Positions 37,401 to 49,411 of a stretch of 64,000 nucleotides of DNA are shown in pieces. Within the stretch, counting starts at the first letter, position 1, and each line of letters opens with the position of its first letter. This stretch comes from Ophioderma brevispina (Eukaryota; Echinodermata; Ophiuroidea; Amphilepidida; Ophiodermatidae), in contig JAMKCH010005428.1 in NCBI GenBank assembly GCA_023653785.1, positions 46,297 through 110,296 on the forward strand. Reading direction: 5' to 3'. The translations under genes and the position numbers were made by a program. The notes beneath the pieces are model-generated. The model ran no database searches. It worked only from the letters and a program-made list of their open reading frames with translations, and was not told the DNA's origin.

Positions 37401-38666
37401 TTCACATAAAAAGCATTAAAAAACAAAATGAAATTCAATGTGAAAATTTCATAGAAAATACATTAACAGCTGTGGTCTTTGTACAATTTAGTCATGAACA
37501 GCAGTGGACTTTGTTTTTAACGAACTGTTCTAAATTTTGGGAGGCGAGAATTTGTCTGAGTTCTGTTGTACTCTACCGTGTATGATACCTCTCCTACTAT
37601 AGGTAGCAAACCCCAACTGTGAAGCCAAGAAGACTCAAGAGAATGGAAGAAATCGCCTGACAAAGTTGCTCACGTTTATCACGTAAAAGCTTTAAGGTTG
37701 CCGAGTCAAGACCTCATGCTAAATAGATTAGCCTTGCCAACGATGATCCGCATGCCCTTTCTGGATCCGTTCAGAGCGAGATTCTTCTGAAACAATAAGC
37801 CAGTGTTCATACAGGGGCAGGCGTATTCAACTTAAGCGGGACGAATCCAGAATAGATGATTACAAGATCATCAGGTTGGTAGTTAAAGTGTTTGAGGAGC
37901 TTCAATAAATACAATCTAGAACTTAGCTTTCTTAAGCATATATACACAGATTCTGCCGTACATTGAGGTATGAGAAGTGAAGGCAAAAACGGAACAAAGT
38001 GCATTGTTATACTCTCCACATGCAAAAGAAAATAACCTTTTAGAGGCTATTTCCCGAAGGAATTTGTATTGTGTAGTCATCGGAATACGTATTACACAAC
38101 ACCACACACACACACACCACAACCACACACGCGCGACGATTTCAACGATGCAACAGTCTGTAGAGAATGGCAATCGGATATAAAGCTAAGACAGAGCCGA
38201 GGCTGTGGGATAGTCTATACTCTAATTATTTTGTTATTTGCGACTTTGCAATCTAGAATATACAGTTAATTTTGCGGAAACCTTACGGAAAGGGTCGGGC
38301 ATTGACGTTATACACTTAAGTGTCAAATTAATTCAGATTTTGTGGTGTTTTATGGTTTATTAAAAATGTATGTCCAGCGCCGAGAGAGAGAGATTAAATA
38401 GCTTAACCAGGTTGAATGCTACGCAATTAAAAATAGAGAATGCATTCTTGGGTTGGCAACCTACGACCAACAAACCGCGTGCGCTTGACATCCATATTGT
38501 CCTGCCCTGCAAGACATTTCAGAAAAATATATTTTTAGATTGCAACATTACAGAAAACCGTTATAATTCAATTCTAGGTCTGGCCTGGGCTTCCAGAAGT
38601 GGCTACTTTTTAATGCAGTTCGGACGTCTTAAAGTGGCTGTTTTCATAGTTCTTCCTTTTTTTTAA
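37401..38666. other. No gene; short (CA) stretch
   Basis: A short CA/CAC-rich stretch near 38098-38132. Otherwise nothing identifiable. Confidence 0.4.
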
Positions 38667-38668
38667 TA

Positions 38669-39514
38669 CAGGGTGAGTCAAAAAACTTGTCCCTGATTGT
38701 GTCCGCCATTTTGAATTTATAAATAATGTATATCTAACATATGTGGTACCATCGGAAAGGCTATTTTATTATCTTTAATTTGCTGCAAAGATAATTCCAA
38801 TCGGTTAAGTATAGGCAGAGCTACAGTCTTTTGAATCAAGTTGTCAGCTTTTTCCCCATCCACGGATTCCCATTCGAATGCACGGCGGCCAACTAAGCAA
38901 ATGACTCCCAAAAATGTTGATAAGGGTATATCTATGTTTATGTCAAATAAGGTGGAAAAAGCCAGTGATAATGGCCAGTTTTATTTTTAACACTTTTTTC
39001 AAGATGAGGCATATTTTGGTCTACAAAATAATAGACAATACTTTAAACCTCAAAAGGTTGTCACCGATGTCCGTTCCTGGATATAGTATGATTCATTCAA
39101 CTCCTCCAGAAAATGATACAGGTATCAAGTTACTTTATTTTTCAAATGATTGTTATGAGTAATGAAGACGTAGAAACGTTAAGAGGACATTAATGGTAAA
39201 TTGTGACTAAATTTTGTGGGATTAAATAGCATCACATTTATTCTGCAGTCACTAAATAGCCCGATTTTCTTCTGGACACTGATTTGCTTCGCTGAACGCC
39301 CTTCATTTTAATGTGAATCCGTGGACGGAGCGCAAAACCACCTACTTGATTCAATCGACTGTAGCTCGGTCTATACCTAACCGATGTGAATGATCATGCA
39401 GCATATTAAAGATAATGAACTAAGCTTTTATATGATACCACATATGTTAAATATATGTTGCTTCAAATTCAAAAAGGCGGACACAATCAGGGTCAGTTTT
39501 TTTGACTCACCCTG
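38669..39514. mobile_element. Foldback Tc1/mariner-type element (CAGGGTGAGTC ends)
   Basis: TA flanks (38667-38668, 39515-39516) and ends CAGGGTGAGTCAAAAAA at both termini. The arms pair over about 220 bp, through GATTGTGTCCGCC, ATATGTGGTA and GAGCTACAGTC to TCCACGGATTC, with moderate divergence. The centre (38890-39290) is unpaired and shows no transposase. A truncated relative is at 58.9-59.3 kb. Confidence 0.85.
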
Positions 39515-39756
39515 TATCAGCAGGAGTAGGTGCGAAGGTAAATGAGAAAATAGTAGCTTTTATCTGACACCACAATTTTAACCATTTCCAGTAAAATGTG
39601 GGGTTTAGTGATGAGGCTTTTAACGATCGGGTCATGTACCTTAACGTGATTAAAGGGGATTTATGTTAGCCAATAGCCAGAAGGAAATACAATTGAAAAT
39701 AACCTTCTTCCGAATAATTTTATTCAAGTTGCATTGCATGCAGGCTATGTCAAATC

Positions 39757-40213
39757 TTAAAGAGACACTGGCACACATGAAAAATATTGCCCCCTCAAGA
39801 TTGATATTGTATTGATATTTTTGCATGGGTGTAAAGCTTTTATATACATTAGCTCTCACCTGAAATGATTAAGACCAAATCAGTGTCCTTGCGGGTAAAC
39901 AGAACGATTTTATAATAAAATGACCCCGGCGACATTAATTAAGCAGACGACGGAAATGGCGTTTAACACAATAAAGCACACGCAGGAGTTGATTCCCACG
40001 GCATGCACCCTGTTTGACCGGTCTGTGATCTTTGTGGTAAGTACGAGTCTATGATATTCATGACATAGATATATCTGGTTATTAAAGTTACGGCAAACTT
40101 AAAGTTAGCCTACAAATTACCTGAATGTCTTTAGCCTCTTAATAATGTCACTATCATTTGCGAGAAAATTGAAGAAATTTCAGATTAGTGAAAATGTGTC
40201 AGTGCCGCTTTAA
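39757..40213. mobile_element. TTAAAGCGGCACTGACACA inverted-repeat element
   Basis: The left end TTAAAGAGACACTGGCACA and the right end, reverse-complemented, TTAAAGCGGCACTGACACA match at 16 of 19 positions. It is about 460 bp and non-coding. A similar end occurs alone at about 45689-45706. Confidence 0.7.
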
Positions 40214-42545
40214 TGTAACTAAAAATGTAACATTTTGTTAGTATACGCAACATTTCATTAATTGAAATATATGAGCATTTTAGAATCATATGTCACTTGA
40301 AATACGACGCCAATGACCACTATGTGAGTATTCCCTGCGATGCAAATCCACTGCTCATTTTGTAAACCTAACAAAGATTGCTTTTCTTGTTCAGAATAGA
40401 TTTCAAACGTAAATCTTTGCACATGTATTGTGTACTTGAATAGAAGTGTTTTTGCTTTTCTCTATGAAGAGGCTTGGACAACCTTCAGAAGGTGCGGGTG
40501 TGGGTCAGTGCAGCACGAGCGCTGTTCAGCATCGTTCAATATTAACATTGTGTGGATAACGCGTTGCTTGCTGAAGTATGACTTACTAGCCAGTACACTA
40601 TTTGTTGATATATATAAAAAAAAGCATAACATTTTTAATAACAAATGACAAATGAGTCCAAAAGTTCTATTGAGACAGCTAGATAAAAAAATCTCTCCAA
40701 AAAGACAATTATCCCAAACTCCTTACTCATTTAACGTCCTATGAACTCATCCGATTGTAAAGCGTTAGATAAGACTTACAGCATTCAACCAATGATTTCA
40801 AAACTCTCACTTAGATGAAATGTAAAGCTTTGTTGAAATCCATGCAGATGCAAGAATATAGCTTGATATAGCTTGTCTTTCGCATTATCAATTAAGCGAA
40901 CGTCTAAGGTTTTCAGTATAAATAAAGCTTGTTTACATCACTGGAGTGCTTTACTGGTATTGGAATTCAACGTGGTCACCTGGCCTTAGTTTGCTCAGAT
41001 TCCCTTGGATACTATTAAAAACTCGTAAGAAATACTCCCTTTCCGGCAGCAAACGCTCACCTAAGTAGAAGCGCTATCTCGCAGACGACAGTGCGGCTCT
41101 ATTTCCCGCCGGATTTATCCTCCTGATCAGCTTTTATCACCTGCTTTTGCCTGAAATACTCAGAGGCTGCCGTATTTGCCACCATAAATTCGAACATTCA
41201 TTACGTCTGACATTAAATTTTTTAAGGTTTAACATTCCCGTATCATTTTGCACAATTTGTAGCTGGTAGCCCAGGTATTTTCGACGGGGCGGCATAATGA
41301 ATGAATCGCGATTGGAATCAATACATTAATTTGTAATTGAATGGGACGTGATTTTAACACGGGCTGGAAATTCACCAGAATGTTACAAGACACGTTATTG
41401 GCATGCAAAATAGAAACCGCCTCTGAAGCAATTTTATCCCACCAAACAATTGTTTCTATAGTTTGATTAGTTGCCATTTGACCTTTCAGTTGTGATCATC
41501 ATCTTGTGTCGAAGATAATTAGTTTTGTAGTGTTTTGGTTTTATTCGCTTTTTTATCAGAATTATGTCCATTGTTCATTGATTTTAAACCTTAAGTTAGG
41601 TTACCAAATTGCCCTAAATATAGAATTATTAAAAAAACCGGTTTATCCACTTATATTAATGCGTTTTGTTAGACGAGTTTAATGGCATAACTTCGATTAA
41701 TGACATGAAAATACAATTTTTATCTACCGACTTTAATGGTTGTAATTTTTAAAACGAACATTTCAAAGTAAATCAGTAAAAATGACTTTCGTTCAGAATT
41801 GTATTACACGTGTGATATTTGATCTATTTTTAAATATATTTATCAAAAAAGGTCAGTTAATAATGAGTCATTTTACTAGATTCAATTGGTATTTTGTTCA
41901 GTGACTTGCCTTTTGTTCGTACAAGTACTTTAAAAAAATCGACCTTTTTAAAACCAAGTGCATCTGATATCGGCAAGTATGGTATCACCTCTTGTCTGCG
42001 TTACATGTAAAATATTCCATAATGTAGTATTATGCAAATTAAGACAGCTGGCACCAAATACAATCTGAAGCATACATGTAGGACACTGCATGAGAGTGAT
42101 AGTATTTACACCAGGCTGACATTACAATGCCACCCACAATACCTCCTTCTTTCAAGCAGTTACTTTCTGTCTGTCTCAATACATTACGCTTCAGCTGCCA
42201 AGTATAATATACTACAGGTATAATATACTAGTCTTGCTTGATAACAAAAGAGTTACATTTAAAGAAATTGTACGGTTAGCTCAAGTTTTTAGAATTGTAC
42301 ATGACATATTGTATTTCAGAAAGTTGAATTACAACCATCACAAAACAATCAAGTGATGTCAGCAAGAATAGAATTGTCGCGCTTAGACAGAGCAAGCAGT
42401 TTTAAACAGAATCCATTACAGTGCATTAACTTTGACTAGGAACCACATGTGTCCCGCATTTGAAGGATCTACGTACGTGACCTATGCAATAGTGGGGATC
42501 TGTCTGTCTTGCTTCTCTAGTTTAATATTAGAAATAGCACAGACG
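40214..42545. other. No gene recognised
   Basis: About 2.3 kb, AT-rich, without repeat ends or coding pattern that I can support. Confidence 0.4.
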
Positions 42546-43390
42546 TTAAAGGTGCAACGAGAGGTTTCAAGTCATCCATATTTTCTGTGAGATGTAGTGA
42601 TTTCGTATACACCTGGCACAAAAAGTATCTCGGCATATTTTTCGATCAGTATTGTGCCAAAGTCAGACCATTTTGAAAGTTTTCGAAATATACATTTTGT
42701 TGCCTTGGACTTGCTCTTTCATTTAACACCTCGCTGGGGAAAAAGCGTGCAAAATGACTGCGATAGAGCGCCGGAAAGACGCAAACCCCCAACCAAAAGT
42801 TGCAGTTTTTGGATTTTTCAATGGTCACTGTGTGGTACAAAGCAATAATACGTGTGTATTGATTTTACACAAAGAGGTTTTCCGACTGAATGAGCGAGAA
42901 AGCCTATTTGCAATATTGATTGTGTTACACGTGTTCGTGTCCCAGAACACTGCAATACCCATTGAAAAATCCAAAAACTGCACCTTTTGGTTTTGGGGGT
43001 TTGCGTCTTTCCGGGCGTTCTAACTTTCAAAATGGTCTGACTTTGGCAACATACTGATCGAAAAACCATTTGCCGAAGATACTTTTTGTGCCAGGTGTTA
43101 TATTAGATGCACAATAGATCCCCTGCCCTTTATTTGGTTACAGAAATAACTTAAAATGAAAACAAAAGGTGATCTGTATATGCTAATATTTCAATAGAAA
43201 ACATAGGCCGAATTTCGTATTTGCTTCTATACAAAAGTTGACAATTTTCGTACCAAAGACACAGTTCTCAGCTTAAACCTTACAGATGGGGATATCTTTG
43301 ATATAAAGTTTTACACCAGTACCAGAATCAGAATTTTCACATTTTTTGCGGGACACCTGTTACTTGTTGCATCTCTCGTTGCACCTTTAA
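42546..43390. mobile_element. TTAAAGGTGCAACGAGAG element carrying a nested insertion
   Basis: Perfect ends: TTAAAGGTGCAACGAGAG at the left, and its exact reverse complement (CTCTCGTTGCACCTTTAA) at 43373-43390. Removing the nested element leaves about 350 bp like the copy at 34.5 kb. Confidence 0.85.
42609..43098. mobile_element. Nested foldback element (ACACCTGGCACAAAAAGTAT ends)
   Basis: The ends are ACACCTGGCACAAAAAGTATC and its reverse complement. The arms pair far inward (GATCAGTAT, GTCAGACCATTTTGAAAGTT, CGGAAAGACGCAAACCCCCAA, GGATTTTTCAATGG). TAT flanks each end, compatible with a 2-3 bp target duplication. About 490 bp and non-coding; the paired open frames on both strands are mirror images of each other. 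Confidence 0.85.
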
Positions 43391-43530
43391 ACTAGTAAAG
43401 TAATTGAAAGACAAAGGTGAATTATATAAAGATTTAAAAGGTGTGATGATTGAATAAGGATACATTATGTGTTTGGGGGTTACCTAATATTCTTAAAACT
43501 GTGTTTTCGACAGAATAATAGAAGTACGAA
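43071..43530 (+). repeat. Tandem duplication, copy 1
   Basis: From GCCGAAGATACTTTTTGTGCC to AATAGAAGTACGAA. It includes the right end of the nested foldback element and most of its host element. Confidence 0.9.
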
Positions 43531-43550
43531 TTTTTTTTTTTTTTTTTTTT
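43531..43550. repeat. Poly-T run between tandem copies
   Basis: Twenty T between the two copies. Confidence 0.95.
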
Positions 43551-43556
43551 AAAACA

Positions 43557-44012
43557 TGCCGAGATACTTTTTGTGCCAGGTGTAGATTAGATGCACAATA
43601 GAGCCCCTACCCTTTATTTGGTTACAGAAATAACTTAAAATGAAAACAAAAGGTGATCTGTATATGCTAATATTTCAATAGAAAACATAGGCCGAATTTC
43701 CTATTTGCTCCTATACAAAATTTGACAATTTTCGTACCAAAGACACAGTTCTAAGCTTAAACCTTACAGATGGGGATATCTTTGATATAAAGTTTTACAC
43801 CAGTACCAAAATCAGAATTTTCACATTTTTTCGGGACACCTGTTACTTGAAATCTCTCGTTGCACCTTTAAACTAGTAAAGTAATTGAAAGACAAAGGTG
43901 AATTTATATAAAGATTTAAAAGGTGTGATGATTGAATAAGGATACATTATGTGTTTGGGGGTTACCTAATATTCTTAAAACTGTGTTTTCGACAGAATAA
44001 TAGAAGTACGAA
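43557..44012 (+). repeat. Tandem duplication, copy 2
   Basis: Matches copy 1 almost base for base (a few changes such as ATCCCCTGCC against GCCCCTACC). It ends at the same AATAGAAGTACGAA and then continues into unique sequence. Confidence 0.9.
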
Positions 44013-44365
44013 GCTTACTTTCCCCTAAATTTACGTATTTATATCAATATTAAAGGCACGGTAAGAAATCTTGTGAGAAGTACCCTCGTTTTATCGAATT
44101 TAAGATTGTTGGTATGTTTATATTATTACACATGATTCAGATGTGAACAATGGTTTAACTGTATGGTAATGAGTGATTCTGTAAACGTAGTGTTCCCATC
44201 AATTTCTTACTTCAGTAATTTAACCCTTTCCTTTCTAATGATGGCCCGCAGATGGCACTGGGATTTTGCATTGTAATTTTCAATCCGATGCCTGGAATTA
44301 ACTTGTCTTGACAATCCTTGCGTTTCATGAAAAATATATATGAAAAATGATAATGTAAATTATTT

Positions 44366-44500
44366 TAGCATATTATTGGGCAAATTTTGGCCCACTGTTG
44401 GTAAAATGTACCCAATCATCTGCTATATCTTACCCAAATGTGGGATGTTCACCTTTTAATACATGTTGGTTAAAATTTTAACCAATGTTCTTAGAGTGTA
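44366..44500. repeat. Small palindromic repeat (TTGGTTAAAATTTTAACCAA)
   Basis: Contains GGGCAAATTTTGGCCCA and a perfect palindrome TTGGTTAAAATTTTAACCAA at about 44468-44487, then TTAGAGTGTA. This resembles the end of small marine-invertebrate DNA elements. Boundaries unclear. Confidence 0.4.
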
Positions 44501-45162
44501 GCACAATTTTTAAACAAGAATTACGCGGTGCGTAATTAAGATCGCCCCACAACAGTGGTTTAATCACATTTAAAATATTCAAATGAGTTAATTAATATTC
44601 ATAACCTGTCTAAAAGGAACAGCATTATGACCTTGTCAAGTTCTATCACCATTGTATGTTAGAAGTTCATTGAGTAGTCAGTTTAGTCTGTAAAGTGGAT
44701 TAATGCCTTTTCTTCAAAATCTGCAAATGGGCTCATTGATCATATTCTGTCCAAAAAGTATACAGCACATGACCTCATCACCGTGCCAGGTTAAAAGTTT
44801 ATTGAGTATTTGGTTTACTCTGTTGAGTAACCGCCCAACCGCCCGGGCATTCGCCCCCAATCTGATTGTACATGTTTTATACTATACACGAATGATTTTA
44901 GTCACGTTTACAAGGTCACATTTCATTCCTTGTATCTCTATGAATTAGAGCACTCTGTTCTCTTACAACGCCACATACCCGAAAATGATTTTTCCCTTGG
45001 TTCGTTTATAAGCGTGCAATAAAGGCTAAAGAACTGCAATTTCATGTTTTCATCTAAGGGACTGTTGGGTGTATTAATTATAAGGTTAATATCAATATTT
45101 TCACCCGCCCTGTGATATTAAGTATTTTTTCTCAAACTAACAAACCTTTTGTAAACACTGAA
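44501..45162. other. No gene recognised
   Basis: Nothing identifiable. Confidence 0.4.
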
Positions 45163-45413
45163 AGGGAGGAGTCATTATTTACGCCAGGGGGAGGATTTGA
45201 GGGGGGAACCCGAAAACATTTTGTAAGAGAGAGGGGGGAACATGAAATTTTTCATCAACGAGAGAGAGGAACATGGACTTTTAAATGGGGAAATCAGCAT
45301 GATCAAGGGGGAGTGTGAAATTTTTGAACGGAAGCGAGGGGGAACGCGAAAATGTTTGCCGAAAAAAGTTGAAATCCTCCATTCCCCCATGGCATAAATA
45401 ATGACCGCTCCCT
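45163..45413. mobile_element. AGGGAG-GTCATTATTTA inverted-repeat element
   Basis: The left end AGGGAGGAGTCATTATTTAC and the right end, reverse-complemented, AGGGAGCGGTCATTATTTAT match at 17 of 20 positions. The 250 bp body has GGGGGGAAC/GAAAAT units in loose repetition. No coding capacity. Confidence 0.8.
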
Positions 45414-46012
45414 AACTACTAGCATCGGATCACGAGAGAGTCACAAGACAAAATAGGTCCATATTTCCAAAAGGTAGGTCAAACCATATCGTATTTCAAG
45501 AAAGCGTATTTTTCGCGGCGAGAAAGCACTTACTTGAATAATGATCGTGCGCGAGCCAAACAAACAAAATCATTGTTTTATACATAAAAACATGAATCCC
45601 GGGTTTATTTAGAATAGGCATAAGTTGTTGACTACAAATATGCATAAATCTTAATTTGGAATGAAATTGAATACGGGATTCATACAAAATATGCCGGTGT
45701 CGCTTTAAAGAACCGTTTACAAGATTCATAAAGAATATTCCATATTTATATGAAGAAACAAAAACATAATCCTGTCAAAGAGCAATTTAAATCTTTACGT
45801 CAACATCTGACATACAAATACATCAGCGATTTCTCAAGGGAAGGCTTCTAAACACGGAAACAGGTCGCCTGATGGTCGCCAGAGAGTAGTGGTGTTTGCA
45901 CCACTTCGTAAAACCGCATGGGACACTGTGTTCCGAAGCATTATAGAATCTGTGTTAGCCGACATGTTTTTGCAAAATACAAAGTAAACACACACGCGTG
46001 CACCCACACTCA
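45414..46012. other. No gene recognised
   Basis: Only the isolated CGGTGTCGCTTTAAAG end-like string near 45692, related to the 39.8 kb element. Confidence 0.35.
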
Positions 46013-46078
46013 TATGCATAGATACATGTACACACTCGCGCGGACGCGCACACACACACACACACGCACAAACTCGCG
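45990..46078. repeat. Compound CA/CG-rich microsatellite
   Basis: CACACG, CATA and CA units with CGCGCG interruptions. A long ORF across it on either strand is a simple-sequence effect. Confidence 0.85.
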
Positions 46079-46150
46079 CGCTAGCCAGATACCCCGGGGC
46101 CACTTGTATTCCAAGGTGGATATCATGCTCGTGTATGGCCTCCCAAAACG

Positions 46151-46385
46151 CACCCTAAGCGCGTATTTTCACTTGCCAAGAAAAACACCCTAAACAAGTA
46201 TTTTGGTTGAATTTGCTACCCTAAGCAAGTATTGTGGTTGATTTTGCTACCCTAAACAAGCATTTTGGTTTATAATTTTACTTTTCTAAACAAGTAATTT
46301 GCGTGACTGTTTCAAAATTAACCCTAAACAAGCATTTCATATAATTTTGCTACCCTAAACGAGTATGTTTATAAAATGCGCTTGT
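46151..46385 (+). repeat. Minisatellite with CCCTAAACAAGTATTTTG units
   Basis: At least seven units of about 28-37 bp (starting near 46151, 46188, 46220, 46250, 46286, 46320 and 46355), each with CTAA-CAAG-AT followed by TTTG-GCTA-like spacer, with substitutions. Confidence 0.85.
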
Positions 46386-46479
46386 AAACCATACACTGAA
46401 CAGGCTATAAGTATATTATTGTACCCTGCCCCCAAGGGTTTTGTTGGGTACCCATGCTCGTTCAAGGGGTTCCGAAAGT

Positions 46480-46610
46480 GACCCCTAATGGGACCAATTT
46501 TCAGTCAAAATATACACCAGTTTTTGGTGAAATTATACTAGTTTTCAGTGAAAATATACTTCTAACGGGACAAATTTGCAGTGAAATTATACCCCCTGCG
46601 GGACATGTTC
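46480..46610 (+). repeat. Short tandem repeat with CAGTGAAAATATAC
   Basis: CAGT(G/C)AAA-TATAC occurs three or more times between 46500 and 46595, with GGGACAAATTT spacers. Diverged. Confidence 0.6.
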
Positions 46611-46649
46611 TCAATATATGAATAAAAGATATATCTTTAAAATCGCCAG

Positions 46650-47304
46650 TACCCAAATAGCACGCATATATTGGCCCAGCAATGGTTCCCCATCGGTAAT
46701 ATTGGCATCGGCATCACGTGGCTAACGTATAATGGGCCACTATTGGTTTTCCATTGGCAATGTGATATCGGTTTCATATCGGCATCCTTTAATGGTCTAA
46801 TATTGGTGCATCATATTGGCAATAAAGAGCCAATTATTGGGATAACGTTGGCCCAATATTGGCTTAAGGTTAATTGTTTGCCTAAAAATAGCAGGGTGAG
46901 AAAACAATAAAAACATACAGAAATATGCTAAAATCTGTCAAGGACGATTGTTTTGATCAGAACACAATATTTCAAAAATATTATACTATATAATACCAAT
47001 TTCAATAAAAAAATAAACTATTTGACTAGCTCAAATTATTTAATTAATTTATTTAAATAAAGCAGGTTGAAAATATATTTATTTTACCAATAAAAAATAT
47101 TGATATATATATTCCCAGTATTGGTTCAATATCTATTACCAAGAATTGGCACAATATTGTGCCAACATTGGCCCGGGCCCTATATTGGTCCAATTTTGGG
47201 CCGATGAGCAAATAATATTGGACCGATAACTGTAGCCAATACTGGTCCGATATTGAGTATATATTGGGCCTATACTGGCCCAATATCTCCATGTTATCTG
47301 GGTA
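46650..47304. mobile_element. Array-type element, ATTGG/CCAAT motif, CCCARATAGCA ends
   Basis: The left end is TACCCAAATAGCACG and the right end, reverse-complemented, TACCCAGATAACATG. Subterminal arrays of TATTGG/CCAATA motifs in variable spacing fill 46670-46865 and 47115-47285, in roughly inverted orientation. The centre is AT-rich and non-coding. No clear target duplication. Confidence 0.75.
46891..46912 (+). repeat. Short sequence shared with 48609-48630
   Basis: GCAGGGTGAGAAAACAATAA is identical at both places. In this element it lies in the AT-rich centre. It hints that a second element was inserted. Confidence 0.6.
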
Positions 47305-48084
47305 TATAAGAAAAATGACACCCCTGTACTACTGCAAGAACAATTATATACCCAGGGTAATTTTGCTGATATGTTTAGGTTAATTTCTCTTATTTATATC
47401 ATTAAACCAATCACAATCAGATCTGAATTTGATACCCTAGCGGTACAGTCCCCCATTTGCAGCTATTCCTGCTTTTTAAATGAGCATGGTTACCCTGAGA
47501 CTGCCATAAGTATTCACACGTAATTTCATTAAAATTTAAATTTGCGTACGTCACTGCTTTATAATGTTCATTCTCTAAATTTCAAAGAACTCATTTGGAA
47601 AAAAAAACTTTGAATGAAAGGACTTCAAATTCATATCTAGGGCCTCTAAGTTCAAAATTTAAATTAAATTTCAAGTCTTTCAAATTGCTTCTGTTACATT
47701 GTGCATTTGATACCGTTGGTATAAGTGTACATTTAACAAGTAATGAGCTTGTGTTAACTGGTGCATTGTTTTCGAAACATGAGCCACATTCGTGCTCACA
47801 ATGTCAATGCTCACCTACATAACGTAAAAGTGGCTAATATCCAAATTGTGAACATAACCTAATAATACAAATAATATGAAGAAATTGCTATATAATACAG
47901 ATTATAACAGAAATTCTAACCATAATAATTGTATAGAAAGTACTTAAGGGGGGGGGGGGTTGGGTCCTGAAGCAGTGAACTTTGACAATGATTTTCTTAA
48001 TTTTCGCTAAATAGTGGTATAACATGTTATAATCATATTGTAGCCCATGCCACAAAGTTTTAAATCCATACCATTTTTGCTCTG
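47305..48084. other. No gene; poly-G run
   Basis: A G12 run near 47949-47960. Otherwise nothing identified. Confidence 0.4.
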
Positions 48085-48098
48085 GTGTCCATGGTAAC
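48085..48098. promoter_or_regulatory. RFX X-box-like site 1
   Basis: GTGTCCATGGTAAC is close to the X-box consensus (GYTRYYATRRNAAC) except at its third base. No gene next to it is recognised. Confidence 0.4.
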
Positions 48099-48234
48099 CA
48101 CGTAGGCCTCTGATTGGCTAACACTAGAACGGAATGTACTAAATACCTAAACATGCTACTGGGACGAAAGTTGGGTGACATATGCAGGAGGTACATAGGA
48201 GTGAAACAACATGAAGCCGGATTTTTTTTATACC

Positions 48235-48248
48235 GTTGCCATGGCAAC
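48235..48248. promoter_or_regulatory. RFX X-box-like site 2, perfect palindrome
   Basis: GTTGCCATGGCAAC is a perfect 14 bp palindrome and a full match to the RFX consensus. It is 150 bp from site 1. Confidence 0.5.
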
Positions 48249-49411
48249 CGGCATCGACCATCGCATAATTTCATGGCGTAATTGTAATTTGGAAAACAAT
48301 TTTGAAAACAGCCTTCATGGTTCACTCGTCCTATATGTGCTTAATAAGTGTGCCAAATTTCATTTTCATAGCATGTAGCGGTTTCCAGTTACGTTCGTTC
48401 TCGTTTTGGATGTTTGCGTATCTTAACGAACTAGTTATAGGCCCCGAAACATTTAGACAAATTGAGGGCGCTTTTGATTTAAATAGTGGAATTATTTTTT
48501 TAAATTTCATTTTATACTGATTATCATAATTATTAATGGAAAGAATCATCGAAATAGGTGCATCCATTGTCCTGTAATTAATTTTTTTAAAATAATTTTC
48601 TTAATATCGCAGGGTGAGAAAACAATAAATACATAAAATTCACTTCCGCCGTGACATTCATAACTTTAAATTATGGGAAAGGATATATAAGTATTTTATT
48701 ACTTCAACTAGCCCAAAATGAGTGTTTAATAGTTCATAACTAATTCCTTTTAAAATATCAATATAACCCCCTTGAATTTGTCACATGTAAAATATAGGAT
48801 ATGATGCATTTTTGGCAAATTTCGCGTACACTACTTGACTTTGATCACCATATCCTCGGGAACCGAATGTCCGATTGCGATCGACTAAAAAGCTTTGTAG
48901 ATACAGTCACACAGTTAGCGAACATTGGCATTATCTCATTTTCTGGATTGACAAATTTTATCATATTCAGACCCATACCCCCCCCCCCTTAACTCGCGCT
49001 TAATATTAAAGCTAACATTTTAGGCCAATAATGCTACAATTATGCCAATACTTGCAAAGAAAATGTCATACATATACATCACACTTAATAGTACTTGCTA
49101 ATAATACTGACAAAAGCAATAATGTATGCCTACTGAATTTTACTCTGAAAATATAATTTGAGATGTAAATGATTGACAAATTTCATCTCAATAACAACTG
49201 AGTGCAACTCGAAGTGATTCTATAGGCCTATGTAAATAGCAACTTTTGTAGGCATTGACGAACTTGTCAAAAGTAATGATTTTATTATTAACCCCTTTTC
49301 CCACCTGAAGTAACTTGGGATTTCATTTTTGAACTATCACCGAAAGATATGTCTAGATCTCTCAGCATAGCAATTCACGTGCATTCTCCATGTCAAAACT
49401 CCTTGCTTGAA
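48249..49411. other. No gene recognised
   Basis: A C run at about 48978-48990 and the shared 20-mer at 48609. Nothing else. Confidence 0.35.

Noticed and set aside
42597..43069. Four overlapping 60-90 codon frames
   Set aside because: They are mirror frames of the two arms of the foldback element.
46151..46385. CCCTAA in the minisatellite as interstitial telomeric repeat
   Set aside because: The hexamer occurs once per 28-37 bp unit, not in direct tandem.
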